Shown: positions 34,522-43,942, numbered from the stretch's first letter. The stretch: DNA of 64,000 nt from AWTP1-13 sp963820375 (GCA_963820375.1 CAWFZX010000020.1:124001-188000), one strand, 5' to 3'. Made by a program: numbers and translations. Notes: a model not told the origin generated them from the letters alone.

Positions 34522-35622
34522 ATGCTGCCGCTGATCACGAGGGCATTGGCGATCGTCACTGGCCTGTTTGCGCTGCCGGTGTGGGCGGGACCGACCCTCC
34601 TCTTTGATGCGGGCAGCGGCATGGTCCTCTATGCCGAGGACCAAGACAATCAATGGCATCCTGCCTCGCTGACCAAGATCATGACGGCCTACGTGGTCTT
34701 CGAGGCCATCAAGTCCGGCAAAATGACGCTGGAAACCAAGATTGGCTGCTCCGATCTCGCTTACAGTCAGCCGCCCAGCAAGGTCGGCTTGCCCGTCGGG
34801 GCGGAAATGACCGTCGAAAGGGCCCTGCAGGCCCTGATCGTCAAATCCGCCAACGATGTGGCGGTCATGCTGGCGGAAGCGGTTGCCGGCTCGCAGGAGG
34901 CCTTTGTCGAGACGATGAACGCCACCGCGGCCCGTCTCGGCATGACGCGGACGAGATTTGCCAATGCCAACGGCCTACCGGCGGCCGAGCAGGTGACGAC
35001 GGCGCGGGATCTGGCCAAGCTCTCGATGGCCGTCGTCAAGGACTATCCCGAGTACGCGCCGATGTGGGCGCTGATGGACGTGCGCATCGGCAACCGCAAC
35101 CTGCGCACGCACAATGGTTTGCTCGCCAACTATGAAGGTGCCGACGGCTTGAAGACGGGTTTCATCTGCGACAGCGGCTTTAATGTCGTGGCCAGCGCCA
35201 CGCGCGAGGGCAAGAGACTGATGGCGGTGGTGCTGGGCGAGGCGACGGGCCGCGAGCGCACGACGCGTGCCGCCAGCCTCCTGGAGCACGGCTTCCAGAC
35301 GCACGGCTGGAAGATGCTGCTGGCCTCCCAAAGTCTCGACAGCATGCCAATGGCAGAGGATGCCAAGGGGCCGATGACCATGCGTCAAGCGGTCATCTCT
35401 TACGAATGCGGGACGGGTCGCAAGCGCCGTCCTGTGGCTAAGCTGCCCAAGCGCAAAGCCACGGCCGGCGTCGAGGTGGGCGCCGAAGCCGGCAAGCCCG
35501 ACAAGAAGGCCCCGCCCGTGCTTGGCAAGGCGCAGGCCGTTGTGGGCAAGGCGCCGCCCGTGCCCGGCAAGGCGCCCAAGGCCGACAAGGCCGCCGCTTC
35601 GGGCACCCCCCGCGCGCAATAG
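34522..35622 (+). CDS. D-alanyl-D-alanine carboxypeptidase (PBP5/6 family)
   Basis: A 366-residue low-molecular-weight penicillin-binding protein that trims the terminal D-Ala from peptidoglycan pentapeptides. A signal peptide (ITRALAIVTGLFALPVWA) is followed by the three active-site motifs: SLTK (S49), SAN in LIVKSANDVAVMLAEA, and KTG in GADGLKTGFICDSG. After the catalytic domain (to about residue 290) comes a 60-residue Lys/Pro/Ala-rich tail (GKAPPVPGKAPKADKAAASG) instead of the usual PBP5 C-terminal beta domain with amphipathic anchor. The symbol dacA/dacC is not assigned. GAGGGAAAGG precedes the ATG. Confidence 0.93.
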   Translation: MLPLITRALAIVTGLFALPVWAGPTLLFDAGSGMVLYAEDQDNQWHPASLTKIMTAYVVFEAIKSGKMTLETKIGCSDLAYSQPPSKVGLPVGAEMTVERALQALIVKSANDVAVMLAEAVAGSQEAFVETMNATAARLGMTRTRFANANGLPAAEQVTTARDLAKLSMAVVKDYPEYAPMWALMDVRIGNRNLRTHNGLLANYEGADGLKTGFICDSGFNVVASATREGKRLMAVVLGEATGRERTTRAASLLEHGFQTHGWKMLLASQSLDSMPMAEDAKGPMTMRQAVISYECGTGRKRRPVAKLPKRKATAGVEVGAEAGKPDKKAPPVLGKAQAVVGKAPPVPGKAPKADKAAASGTPRAQ

Positions 35623-35965
35623 GGCCCGCTCAGGGCTTTGCCCACAGGCGCGCGAGGCTTGTGGCGTTGGGTTCTGCCCCTGCCTCCCTGCCTCCCCTGG
35701 CCCATGCCTCCCTTCCGCGCGCGCCCCCGCGTCTGGGTCCAGGCCCATCTGGCACATCTCGGCGAGGGCGTATCAGCCTGAGACGTGGTCGGCTTGTCCT
35801 GGCGCTGCCGGTCATCGCCGTTGGGGTGCCGGGCCGCCTTGCGCTTGGGCCCTGGCGGCGGTGTTAACCGAAGTTGCGCAATGTCTGCCGTCACGGTGCG
35901 GTCGCAAGGGCCGGTGGCGCCGAACTTGCTGCAGAGCCTGTGACACAATTTCTGGGGCAAGGACG
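35623..35965. other. 343-base stretch without a supported gene
   Basis: GC-rich, with only shadow frames. Ends with GGGGCAAGGA, the ribosome site of the next small gene. Confidence 0.4.
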
Positions 35966-36211
35966 ATGCACTCCGGCTGGCAATTTCGCGTGGACTCGAC
36001 ACCGACGCCCATCGAAGTGGATGCCATGGTTGCGGTGCTCGAAGGCCGCCATGGCATCTGGGCTGCCGACGTCGCCGAGTTTTTCTCGACACTGCACAGC
36101 CTCAAAGGCGACGCCGGCCGCAGCTGGGCGTGGGCCAATGTCGCCGACAGAGTGCGCCACCGAACCGAACTGCGCCAACACGAGCCAGTGGCGCGAGATT
36201 GCACGCCTTGA
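35966..36211 (+). CDS. Small conserved hypothetical protein, 81 aa
   Basis: Starts at ATG 35966 after GGGGCAAGGACG. The sequence has the pattern VAVLEGRHGIWAADVAEFFS followed by TLHSLKGDAGRSWAWANVAD, which I recognise from short alphaproteobacterial proteins in which a helix pair carries H/D/R residues. No function is known. It ends nine bases before the flippase gene and is probably co-transcribed with it. Confidence 0.6.
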   Translation: MHSGWQFRVDSTPTPIEVDAMVAVLEGRHGIWAADVAEFFSTLHSLKGDAGRSWAWANVADRVRHRTELRQHEPVARDCTP

Positions 36212-36220
36212 GCCAATAAA

Positions 36221-37630
36221 ATGGCACAGCCAGCCAGTTCCGCCATTGCCGCACGTTTGCTGCAGGACCAATTCGCGGCCGGCCTGCGGCTGACCAAAGA
36301 TCTGTGTCTGGGCGCCAACGAACGCGCGCGCACAGGCCGCAACGCCCTCACCGCATTCCTCGTGCGGATCGTCAGCGCCGGCATCCTCTATCTCACCCAA
36401 GTGGCGCTGGCGCGCTGGATGGGTGCCTATGACTACGGCATCTACGTCTTCGTCTGGACCTGGGTCCTCGTGTTGGGCAACCTCTCCAATCTTGGCCTGT
36501 CCACCGCCGTGCTCCGCCTCATCCCGCAGCATCGAGAGCGGCAAGAGCAGGCGGCGTTGCGCGGCCTCATGCTCGGCGGTCGTCTCGTGGTGCTGTCGGT
36601 TGCCGTGAGCATGGCGCTCATCGGCCTGGCGCTCTTGTGGTTGGCGGGCGAAAGCCTGGGGGGACACTACGCCCTGCCCGCCTACCTCGCCCTGATCTGC
36701 ATCCCGATTGTGACCCTCACCGATTTTCAAGACGGCATCGCACGCGCACGCGGACTAATGGCCGTCGGCCTGCTGCCGCCTTACGTGCTGCGGCCCTTGC
36801 TGCTGCTTGCCTGCCTGTCGGCCGCGCACGTCAGCGGCTGGGCCGTCAATGCCCAGACGGCGGTCGGTGCCGCTATTGTCGCCTGCTTGGCGGCCGCCAT
36901 CGTGCAGACCCTGCTGTTGCGCCGCCATTGGCAGCGAGAGCTTCCGCCCGGACCCCGATGCTATGCCGTCGGGCATTGGTTCAGGACCGCGTTGCCCTTT
37001 TGGCTGATCCTTGCTTGTGATCTGACCCTGCAGAACGCCGATGTCCTGGTGATTTCCACCTGCGTCGGTCCGGCCGAGGTCGGGATGTATTTTGCCGCCG
37101 CCAAAACCATGAGCCTCGTCCTGTTCATCCCCTACGCCGTCGGCAGCGCCATGGCCAACAAGATCGCCACCCTGCAGCTGCGCGGCGAGACCGAGCAGCT
37201 GCGCACCGCCATCGCCGACGCTGCCAACTGGATCTTCTGGCCGTCGCTGGTTGGCACCCTCGTTATCCTGCTGGCCGGCAGGTCGATGCTCTCATTGTTT
37301 AACCCCGAATTTGTCGAGGCCTATCCGGTGATGTGCATCCTCGCCATCGGCCTAATACTGCGCGCCGCGCTGGGACCGGCGGACGTGGTGTTGAACATGC
37401 TGGGTGAGCAATCGATCTGTGCGCGTATCCTCGTCGTCTCGGCGGCATTGAGCGTCGCGCTGAGCCTCGCCTTGGTCCCGCTGTTTGGCATGCTGGGGGC
37501 GGCAACGGCAACGAGCCTCGCCCTGCTGGCGGCGAGCGCTGCGCACTCATTGGTCGCCTGGCGGCGGCTCAAGCTGAAGACCGCCATCTGGGGCAATCTC
37601 CGCAACGGCGCGCGCGGGCAGTTGTCCTGA
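36221..37630 (+). CDS. Polysaccharide/lipid-linked oligosaccharide flippase (MATE/Wzx-like)
   Basis: A 469-residue polytopic inner-membrane protein with about 12-14 hydrophobic helices, beginning with NALTAFLVRIVSAGILYLTQ and ALARWMGAYDYGIYVFVWTW, the typical opening of the Wzx/polysaccharide_synt family. It should flip undecaprenyl-linked sugar units across the membrane. No glycosyltransferase genes lie next to it, which is unusual for a Wzx and leaves the substrate open. The C-terminal helices include ARILVVSAALSVALSLALVP and a basic tail. Confidence 0.85.
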   Translation: MAQPASSAIAARLLQDQFAAGLRLTKDLCLGANERARTGRNALTAFLVRIVSAGILYLTQVALARWMGAYDYGIYVFVWTWVLVLGNLSNLGLSTAVLRLIPQHRERQEQAALRGLMLGGRLVVLSVAVSMALIGLALLWLAGESLGGHYALPAYLALICIPIVTLTDFQDGIARARGLMAVGLLPPYVLRPLLLLACLSAAHVSGWAVNAQTAVGAAIVACLAAAIVQTLLLRRHWQRELPPGPRCYAVGHWFRTALPFWLILACDLTLQNADVLVISTCVGPAEVGMYFAAAKTMSLVLFIPYAVGSAMANKIATLQLRGETEQLRTAIADAANWIFWPSLVGTLVILLAGRSMLSLFNPEFVEAYPVMCILAIGLILRAALGPADVVLNMLGEQSICARILVVSAALSVALSLALVPLFGMLGAATATSLALLAASAAHSLVAWRRLKLKTAIWGNLRNGARGQLS

Positions 37631-37642
37631 CCGCAGCCCGAG

Positions 37643-37671
37643 CCTGGCCTCGCTGACCCGGTCAGGCCAGG
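37643..37671. terminator. Hairpin between convergent genes
   Basis: CCTGGCCT (37643-37650) pairs with AGGCCAGG (37664-37671), with a smaller GACC/GGTC stem in the loop. It lies between the convergent flippase and CAP-domain genes. There is no T-run, so termination strength is uncertain. Confidence 0.4.
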
Positions 37672-37738
37672 CGCGCCATACCTCCCGCGGAGGCGGGCGA
37701 GGGCTTCGGCGATTTCGGTTCGACGCTGAGGTCGCAGC

Positions 37739-38395
37739 CTACAGCGAGGCGCCGACCAACAGCGTCCAAAAGGTCTTGAACTCGGTGCGCGGGTCCTGAA
37801 CGAGGGCAATGCCCATGTGCTCGGCATCGCGCAGCAACAGGTTCTTGTTGTGCCCCGGGCTCGCTTCCCAGCCTTTCATCACTTCTTCGACGCTGGCCTG
37901 GCCCGTCCCGACGTTTTCGGCAGCCACTTTCGCCCTATATCCCACACGCTTGACCCGGTCCCACGGGTTGGAACCATCCGACCCGTAGTGTGAGATGCGA
38001 TCCCATTTGGCAAGGTCGCGCGCATGCAGCTTGGCGGCTTCCGTCAGCGCCGGGTTGAGGGTGAGGGGCCTGAGCCCGTGCTGTTTGCGGTAGGTATTGA
38101 TGAGCTGGCGCGCCTTTTCCAGGTCGAGCTCGGTCTTGCTGTAGTCACGATCGGCCAAGGCACCCTGCGGAGCCTTTTCGAAGGTGCCCTTCGGGGCCTT
38201 GTCGCTGGACTTGGCCGCCGGCTTGACCGGGTCGGCAGCCATGGCGGTGTCGACACTGGCCCGTGGCTGGCGCGGCGGCGGGGAGGAGGACGTGGGCTGG
38301 CCAGAGTTGGCAAAGCCGGCGGTCAGCGGCGAAGCCGCCATGCCGCAGCCGGCCAGCAAAGCCGAGAGGAGCGCCGGGACCAGTACGCGATACAT
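37739..38395 (-). CDS. CAP-domain (SCP/PR1-like) lipoprotein, 218 aa
   Basis: The start at 38395 is chosen because it begins a lipoprotein signal: VLVPALLSALLAGCGMAASP, where LAGC is a lipobox with the lipidated Cys. A disordered Pro/Lys/Ser linker follows. The C-terminal 130 residues are a CAP domain: LINTYRKQHGLRPLTLNPAL, AAKLHARDLAKWDRISHYGS (signature H), AAENVGTGQASVEEVMKGWE and SPGHNKNLLLRDAEHMGIAL (second His). These are the family's four conserved cavity positions. It is expected in the periplasm, anchored to a membrane; activity is unknown in bacteria. Confidence 0.92.
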   Translation of the reverse strand: MYRVLVPALLSALLAGCGMAASPLTAGFANSGQPTSSSPPPRQPRASVDTAMAADPVKPAAKSSDKAPKGTFEKAPQGALADRDYSKTELDLEKARQLINTYRKQHGLRPLTLNPALTEAAKLHARDLAKWDRISHYGSDGSNPWDRVKRVGYRAKVAAENVGTGQASVEEVMKGWEASPGHNKNLLLRDAEHMGIALVQDPRTEFKTFWTLLVGASL

Positions 38396-38839
38396 CTTGG
38401 ACTCCCAACCAGGGATACTCGTCAGCCCCCAAGGATGGCGCTCAGCCGTTAACTCGCCGTTAACGCTGCGCGCGCAACCCTGGCAAATCAGGTCACAGGG
38501 CCCCTCGCCGCAACGCGTTCCGCGCCTCGCCTGCACAAATGCATCGCGAACCCCCCGGAACTCGATCGGTGCGCCCTGTCTCGCTCGTTGATCCCACAAC
38601 GTAATCATGACGGGAGTTGGGCCAAGTTGATGTTTTGCGACAGTTCTCCCGGCCGCGTGCGCCAGGCCGCCGGCGGCCCGGGTCGGCCGCCATGCGGCGC
38701 GCCGGCACACGGCCCTTGGCTGCGAAGGCGGTCTTCTTCATGCTCTGGCGAACCTCCGGTGATTCGCGCGTCCGGCGATGGCAGCGAACTCCCTGCGCCC
38801 CTCGGGCGCGCGGGCCCAATGACTGAGAGGCCACCGGCC
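38396..38839. other. 444-base divergent intergenic region
   Basis: Lies between the leftward CAP-lipoprotein gene and the rightward two-gene ATPase module, so it should hold promoters for both. Frames across it are Arg/Pro-rich. GAGAGG at 38824-38829 is the ribosome site for the ATG at 38840. Confidence 0.45.
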
Positions 38840-39964
38840 ATGACGGCCGCTACCCTGCAATTTCAGGCAGCCCGCCCTGTCGGCGCCAGCGATCGCCTGC
38901 GCCAGGTCGCCCTGGTGCGCATCGCCGCGGGCGAGGGCCGCACCAGCCGTGCCGTCTTGGCCCAGGATCTGGCCCCGATCGTCCCCCATCGTCTGCCGCT
39001 TGGGCAATGGCGCGCGCTCATCGACCGGGAAATCGCAGGGCTGCTTGCGGATGGGTTTGCCATCGAAGCCGGTGCACACTTGGCTGTGAGCGACGCCGGC
39101 AGCGCCAGCGTGCGACGCTTCCTGGGTGTGAAGGGCACGCTGCCGCGCGGCTGGCAGGAGCTGCGTGACGTGCGTCTCATCGCCAAGGCGCTCGGGCTGG
39201 AACGGCTGGCGGCCAAGGACCTCAAATTGCTGGCGCGGCCCGACGGTCTGCGGGCGGCCGTTGTGCAGACCGCCTACCAGCTGAAAATCAAAGGCATCGC
39301 CAGCCCGTCGCGGCTGCGCTCGGCACTCGCGGCGCTGGCGCTGCAGCGGGCGTTCGGCAATCACATCAAGGCGGGACTGGCCGGCAAGGGCGGACTGTCG
39401 GCCAAGGCCGGGCGGCTGCTGGCCGGGCAGCTCTCGCGTGCCCCACGCGACTTCGGCACCGACACCCGTCTGATCGCCGCACTTGCCGCCGAGCAGATCG
39501 GCGGCAAGCAAGCCGATGTCGAAGCGCTGCGGCGCGCCGTCCTTGGTCGCTTTCTCGATGGCGCCGTTGCCAGCGGCAAGGTTGTCCTCCGCGCGCCGCT
39601 GCGCGCCGCCGACCTGCAGCCGGTCTCGCCTTTAGACGCGGTGCCGCCGCTTGTGCTTCCCGGCCGTCCCGACCTGCCGGGCTTTGTGTCGGAGGTTTGT
39701 CGCCAGGCCGCTGCGCTGGCGCAGGGCTGGGTCGGTAATCGCAAGGCCTACATCTCCCATGTTTGGCGCGCTCTCCAGCAGGTGCGCTCGGACTGGAGCC
39801 TCTCCGAGATCGAGTTCAAGTGCATGCTGGTGGAGGCTCATCGCGCCGGGCAGCTGGCGCTCGCCAATGCCGACCTCAAAGATCACAAGAGCATCAAGGA
39901 CGTGCAGGAGTTTGCGGTGGTCTACAAGAACGCCGTGTTTCATTACATCCGAGTCGATGGCTGA
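38840..39964 (+). CDS. Uncharacterised 374-aa partner protein of the HerA-like ATPase
   Basis: No named family is recognised. The protein is soluble, Ala/Leu/Arg-rich and helical, with no signal peptide. The first 100 residues look like a helical domain, including GQWRALIDREIAGLLADGFA. The C-terminal 90 residues have a winged-helix-like pattern: GNRKAYISHVWRALQQVRSD, LSEIEFKCMLVEAHRAGQLA, and a final strand pair AVVYKNAVFHYIRV. The next gene begins 40 bases after its stop on the same strand, so the two form an operon and the protein probably works with, or recruits DNA to, that ATPase. The start is at ATG 38840 (GAGAGG ten bases upstream); ATG 38819 is possible. Confidence 0.7.
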   Translation: MTAATLQFQAARPVGASDRLRQVALVRIAAGEGRTSRAVLAQDLAPIVPHRLPLGQWRALIDREIAGLLADGFAIEAGAHLAVSDAGSASVRRFLGVKGTLPRGWQELRDVRLIAKALGLERLAAKDLKLLARPDGLRAAVVQTAYQLKIKGIASPSRLRSALAALALQRAFGNHIKAGLAGKGGLSAKAGRLLAGQLSRAPRDFGTDTRLIAALAAEQIGGKQADVEALRRAVLGRFLDGAVASGKVVLRAPLRAADLQPVSPLDAVPPLVLPGRPDLPGFVSEVCRQAAALAQGWVGNRKAYISHVWRALQQVRSDWSLSEIEFKCMLVEAHRAGQLALANADLKDHKSIKDVQEFAVVYKNAVFHYIRVDG

Positions 39965-40004
39965 AGCCGCGGCTCGCCCGTACCTAACGCCAGGTTGAGG
40001 TGAT

Positions 40005-43000
40005 ATGCGCATGGAGGTTGAGTCCGCGCCCGATTTAGACCGCCTGTCGGCGGCCTTCGAGCACTCCATCACCTGGGAGGACGACATCTGGCGCGCCGAT
40101 CCCGTGGATGTCGAGATCGTCCACGCGCATGCGCGGCGCAAGTTCAACGACCTGCTCGACACGGTAACGACCGGGCAGGCGGCGCTCGGGCAGGCGCGCA
40201 TCCTCCTGTTCCATGGCCAGTCCGGTGCCGGCAAGACGCATTTGATCCGCGCCCTGCGCACGTCCGCGCATCGCTCCGGCAAGGCCTACGTCGGCTATGC
40301 GCAGATGACGCCGGATGTGGCCAACTACGCCGACTATTACCTGCGTCGGCTCGTCAACTCGCTGGAAAAGCCCTATGACCCCGACACGGGCGGAGAGACC
40401 GCCCTGCAGCGGCTCACCCGCAGGCTGACCGAGGATACCGCCGCCCTCGATGCGGCCGCTCTCGACAAGTTGCGCGAAGCCAAGCTGAGTGATGCCCAGC
40501 TCGCCAAGCTGGTGCTGGCGCTGGCAGACCAGATTGTTGCCGCACCGAAGTTTGCTGGCCAGGCGCTCGATATCAATATTGTGCGCGCCCTGCTCTACCT
40601 GCAGCGCTCCGACCCGCGCATCGACCAGCGCGTGCGTCAGTACCTGTACGGCCGGGAGTTGACGGATCTCTCCGCAGAGGCTGTAGCGGTGCTCGACCCC
40701 AATCGGGGCGAAGGTCGCGCCTTCGAGATCATCGAGTCGCTTGGGCGGTTGATGTGGACCGTTGATGGTGCCGCGTTGGTCATCTCGATCGATCAGGTCG
40801 AGGATCTGCGCTTCTTCGACGACTACCATGAGCGGTTTCAGAAAGCGGCCCGGGACCTGATCCAGATCGCCAATCGCGTACCGACCTCCATCGTGCTGGT
40901 CTCCTGCCTCGGCGATTTCTACGGCAAGGTGCGCGAGGTGCTGGCGCAATCCTACATCGATCGGATCGAGAAGGCCGGCCCGGTCTCTCTCAAGGAAGCG
41001 CGCACCGCCGAGGAAGCCCAGCTGATCATCGCCAAACGCATGCAGGCCGATGCCAGCCGCAGCGATGTCGATCCGCTGTTGTTTTTCGGGCCGCAATTTT
41101 TTGAAGAGTTCGGCGGCCTGTCGACGCGTCGCATCCTTGAGCTGGCGCAGGCGCGCGTGCGCGAGCAGGTGGCCGAGAACGAGGCTGTGAGCGAGGAGGC
41201 AAAGGGCGGCGGCTTCATCTCCACCCTGGCCGCCGCACTTGGCTTTGCTGGCGCGCGGGACGAGCCGCAGGGCGCCGAGGCGGGCGCGCTGCTCGAATTC
41301 CACGAGCGTTGGGAGCGGTTCACGGCGCAATCGGAGGCGGAGATTCCCTCCGACGACCATGAGCTGATGACGGTCCTGACCAATGCACTGACGCTGTCGC
41401 GTGCGGAATGGGGGGGTGCGCTCGATGTCGTCGTCAAGCGCCCCGAGCTCGACGCCGACCTGCCGGCCGTCGATCTGAGCCTGCGCCACGAAAACGGCCA
41501 CACCAGCGAGGCGCGGGTGTTTTTGTGCAATCGCCCGACACAGGGCGGCGGCTTGAAGCGTCAGCTCGACAAACTGCTGGCCTCAATGGGCGGCCGCACC
41601 TGTTTTGTTCTGCGGGCGAGCGACTTCCCACCGAACAAGAAGAACCAGACGGGACAAGCCTTCCGCAAGTTCCGCGAGCTGGGCGGTCGCTCGGTCCTGG
41701 TGCCGATCCCGGATTGGGAGCGCATGATGATGGTGTGCGAGTTCCATGCCCAGCACCGACGCAGCCCCGGCTTTGCCCAGTGGTTTGAGCGCACGAAATT
41801 GCTCTCCGACATCATCTCGCTGGCGCAACTGCTGCGGCTCGACCTGTTTGGGCGCAATCTCAACGGCCGGGCCGTGGCCGCCGCGGGCGAGCCGCAGGCT
41901 GCCGCGCCAGATCCTGGCGCCGAGGCGTTGGCAGCGCTGGGCTACGTCTCTGCCTCCGCGGCCGCCGATTGGACCGGCTGGGGGCCAGGGACGGCGGTGA
42001 CCGCGCCACAGCGGGGCAAAGAGACCGATTTGCCCCTCTCCGTCCTGCTCGATGAAGCCGGCGATGCCGCCGCCAGCATCCTGGCCGGCCGCGCGCTCAA
42101 TTCCAGCAAAAGCATCACCCTCAATCGCAACGTGCTCAAGCGCCATGCCGCAGTGCTGGGCGGATCGGGGTCGGGCAAGACCACGCTTGCCCTGTGCATC
42201 ATCGAGCAACTGTTGCTGCGGGGAACGCCGGTGGTGCTGATCGACCGCAAGGGCGATTTGTGCTCCTACGCCAATCCGGACGTGTGGCGCACGCACGACG
42301 GGGAGTTTTCCGAGCGCCGCGGCGAGCGCGAGAAGCTCGCCGACTCGATCGACGTGGCCGTCTATACGCCGGGCCGTGCTTCGGGGCGGCCGATCTCGAT
42401 TACGTTGCTCCCCAACGGCATCAACGAGCTGCCCGACCAGGAACAGCAGCTGCTGGCAAACATGTCGGCCGCCGCCCTGGGCGACATGCTGCACTTCAAG
42501 AATTCAGCCACGCACCAAAAGCAGTCGGGCACGCTTTCGGTGGCGCTGCGCATCCTCGGCAGCCGCTTCAGCAAGGAGGTCACGCTCGCCGATCTGATTT
42601 ACCTGCTTGAGGACGAGGATCCCGAACTAACCGACCTGACGCAGCGGATGGATCCCTCAGGCCGGATCCGCCGCGACCTGGTCGCGCAGCTCGACAGCTT
42701 GCGGCATCGCAACGCCGCCCTGTTCGAGGCCGGTGGCGAGCCCTTGCGCATGGATTCCCTGCTCGGCATGGGCCGCTACGGCCGCACCGATGGGCGCACG
42801 CGCCTGTCCATCATCTACACCGGCTTCCTGGGTGATAACGAAAACATCCTGTTCTGGGTCTCGCAGTTCCTGTCCGAGGCGCTGCGGTTCTGCCAGCGCA
42901 ACCCCAACGACGAACTGCAAGCCGTGGTGATGTTCGATGAGGCCGATCTGTACATCCCGGCCAATGCCAAGCCGGCCACCGCCGAGCCCCTGCAGAGTCT

Positions 43001-43355
43001 GTTAAAGCGCGCCCGCTCGGCCGGGCTCGGCTTGATGCTCGCCACCCAGTCACCCGGCGATCTCGACTACAAATCGCGCGACCAAATCACCTCCTGGTTC
43101 ATCGGTCGCGTGCGCGAGGATACGGCGCTGCGCAAGCTGAGAGCCGCCTTCCAAAGCGAGTCGGGCCTTGATCCGGGGGCCGTCCTGCCGGGCCAAACCG
43201 TCGGCGAATTTCATCTCGTGCAAGAGGGACTGGTGCGGCCGATGCGGGCGCAGAAATCGCTGATCGTCGCCGAGCAGGTGCCGTTCGACCGCATCGAGCA
43301 GTTGGCGCGCGAAACCAAGGGCCAGGACGAAAAGCAATTAAAGTTGTTTGTCTGA
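40005..43355 (+). CDS. 1,116-aa double ATPase: AAA+ domain plus HerA/FtsK-like translocase domain
   Basis: The N-terminal half is an AAA+/ORC-like ATPase with Walker A ILLFHGQSGAGKTHLIRALR (residues about 66-84) and Walker B ALVISIDQVEDLRFFD (about 257-271), followed by ANRVPTSIVLVSCLGDFYGK and SLKEARTAEEAQLIIAKRMQ. The C-terminal half is a HerA/DUF87-like motor with Walker A GGSGSGKTTLALCIIEQLLL (from 719), Walker B AVVMFDEADLYIP (about 973-985) and the SGLGLMLATQSPGDLDYKSR and TSWFIGRVREDTALRKLRAA blocks typical of HerA-like helicases. Between them (about 420-640) is a region without known pattern. It likely pumps or remodels DNA using both engines. Fusions of these domains occur in anti-phage and plasmid-conflict systems, but this pair is not one I can name. 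Confidence 0.9.
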   Translation: MRMEVESAPDLDRLSAAFEHSITWEDDIWRADPVDVEIVHAHARRKFNDLLDTVTTGQAALGQARILLFHGQSGAGKTHLIRALRTSAHRSGKAYVGYAQMTPDVANYADYYLRRLVNSLEKPYDPDTGGETALQRLTRRLTEDTAALDAAALDKLREAKLSDAQLAKLVLALADQIVAAPKFAGQALDINIVRALLYLQRSDPRIDQRVRQYLYGRELTDLSAEAVAVLDPNRGEGRAFEIIESLGRLMWTVDGAALVISIDQVEDLRFFDDYHERFQKAARDLIQIANRVPTSIVLVSCLGDFYGKVREVLAQSYIDRIEKAGPVSLKEARTAEEAQLIIAKRMQADASRSDVDPLLFFGPQFFEEFGGLSTRRILELAQARVREQVAENEAVSEEAKGGGFISTLAAALGFAGARDEPQGAEAGALLEFHERWERFTAQSEAEIPSDDHELMTVLTNALTLSRAEWGGALDVVVKRPELDADLPAVDLSLRHENGHTSEARVFLCNRPTQGGGLKRQLDKLLASMGGRTCFVLRASDFPPNKKNQTGQAFRKFRELGGRSVLVPIPDWERMMMVCEFHAQHRRSPGFAQWFERTKLLSDIISLAQLLRLDLFGRNLNGRAVAAAGEPQAAAPDPGAEALAALGYVSASAAADWTGWGPGTAVTAPQRGKETDLPLSVLLDEAGDAAASILAGRALNSSKSITLNRNVLKRHAAVLGGSGSGKTTLALCIIEQLLLRGTPVVLIDRKGDLCSYANPDVWRTHDGEFSERRGEREKLADSIDVAVYTPGRASGRPISITLLPNGINELPDQEQQLLANMSAAALGDMLHFKNSATHQKQSGTLSVALRILGSRFSKEVTLADLIYLLEDEDPELTDLTQRMDPSGRIRRDLVAQLDSLRHRNAALFEAGGEPLRMDSLLGMGRYGRTDGRTRLSIIYTGFLGDNENILFWVSQFLSEALRFCQRNPNDELQAVVMFDEADLYIPANAKPATAEPLQSLLKRARSAGLGLMLATQSPGDLDYKSRDQITSWFIGRVREDTALRKLRAAFQSESGLDPGAVLPGQTVGEFHLVQEGLVRPMRAQKSLIVAEQVPFDRIEQLARETKGQDEKQLKLFV

Positions 43356-43575
43356 GCCCGGCCCGCCTTGACACCACCCTTCGCGGCGGCATCGGCCGGC
43401 CGCGGCATGTTGCAATGCGAAATTCAGACGCCCCCCTAACAGCAGCAAAAGGCGTGCATTTACGGGTGTTTTGCACTATTCTGCTGTCGGATTGGTCTGA
43501 GGGTGACCAGGTCCGCTGAGCCGGGGCGAGGGGTTGATCCGGCTTAGTTGCGTCTATGTGGTGCGGGGTAGTGTA

Positions 43576-43668
43576 GTGATCGACAAGTCCTTTCTGATCA
43601 TGGCATTGGCATGTGCCATGGCTCCTTTCCTCGGCGTTGGGATCTATCTGGTCGTCAACCTCTTCTGA
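43576..43668 (+). CDS. Possible 30-aa membrane peptide (GTG start)
   Basis: The peptide begins VIDKSFLIMALACAMAPFLG and continues as one hydrophobic helix. No strong ribosome site is seen, although GCGGGGTAG precedes the GTG. Downstream of the ATPase gene by 220 bases and upstream of the FAH gene. Not recognised as any family; translation is uncertain. Confidence 0.3.
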   Translation: MIDKSFLIMALACAMAPFLGVGIYLVVNLF

Positions 43669-43942
43669 GGCTTGCGGCGCGATCGGGTGTGTGGCCGCAG
43701 GGCCCGCAGGCGCGGCCTGCTCGTGGCCGTTCTGCACCATTCCGGCATTTCCGGGGGCTGTGCATAACTTTGCCGTCGGCGGCAACGCCATTGCCGGCGG
43801 CGGCCGCCAGGGCCGGCGCCGAAAAGGTCGCCCTTGACGAGAGCCCGTGCGCGGGTGCCGATAGCGGGCCTCCGCAACATGGGGTGTTGGCCCTGATCTT
43901 CACCCCGCAGCCCCGACCTTTAGCCAGAAAGGGACCACCGGC

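Noticed and set aside
40035..41501. 488-codon frame antisense to the double ATPase
   Set aside because: The sense strand carries two complete ATPase domains; the antisense translation has no domain and a shadow composition.
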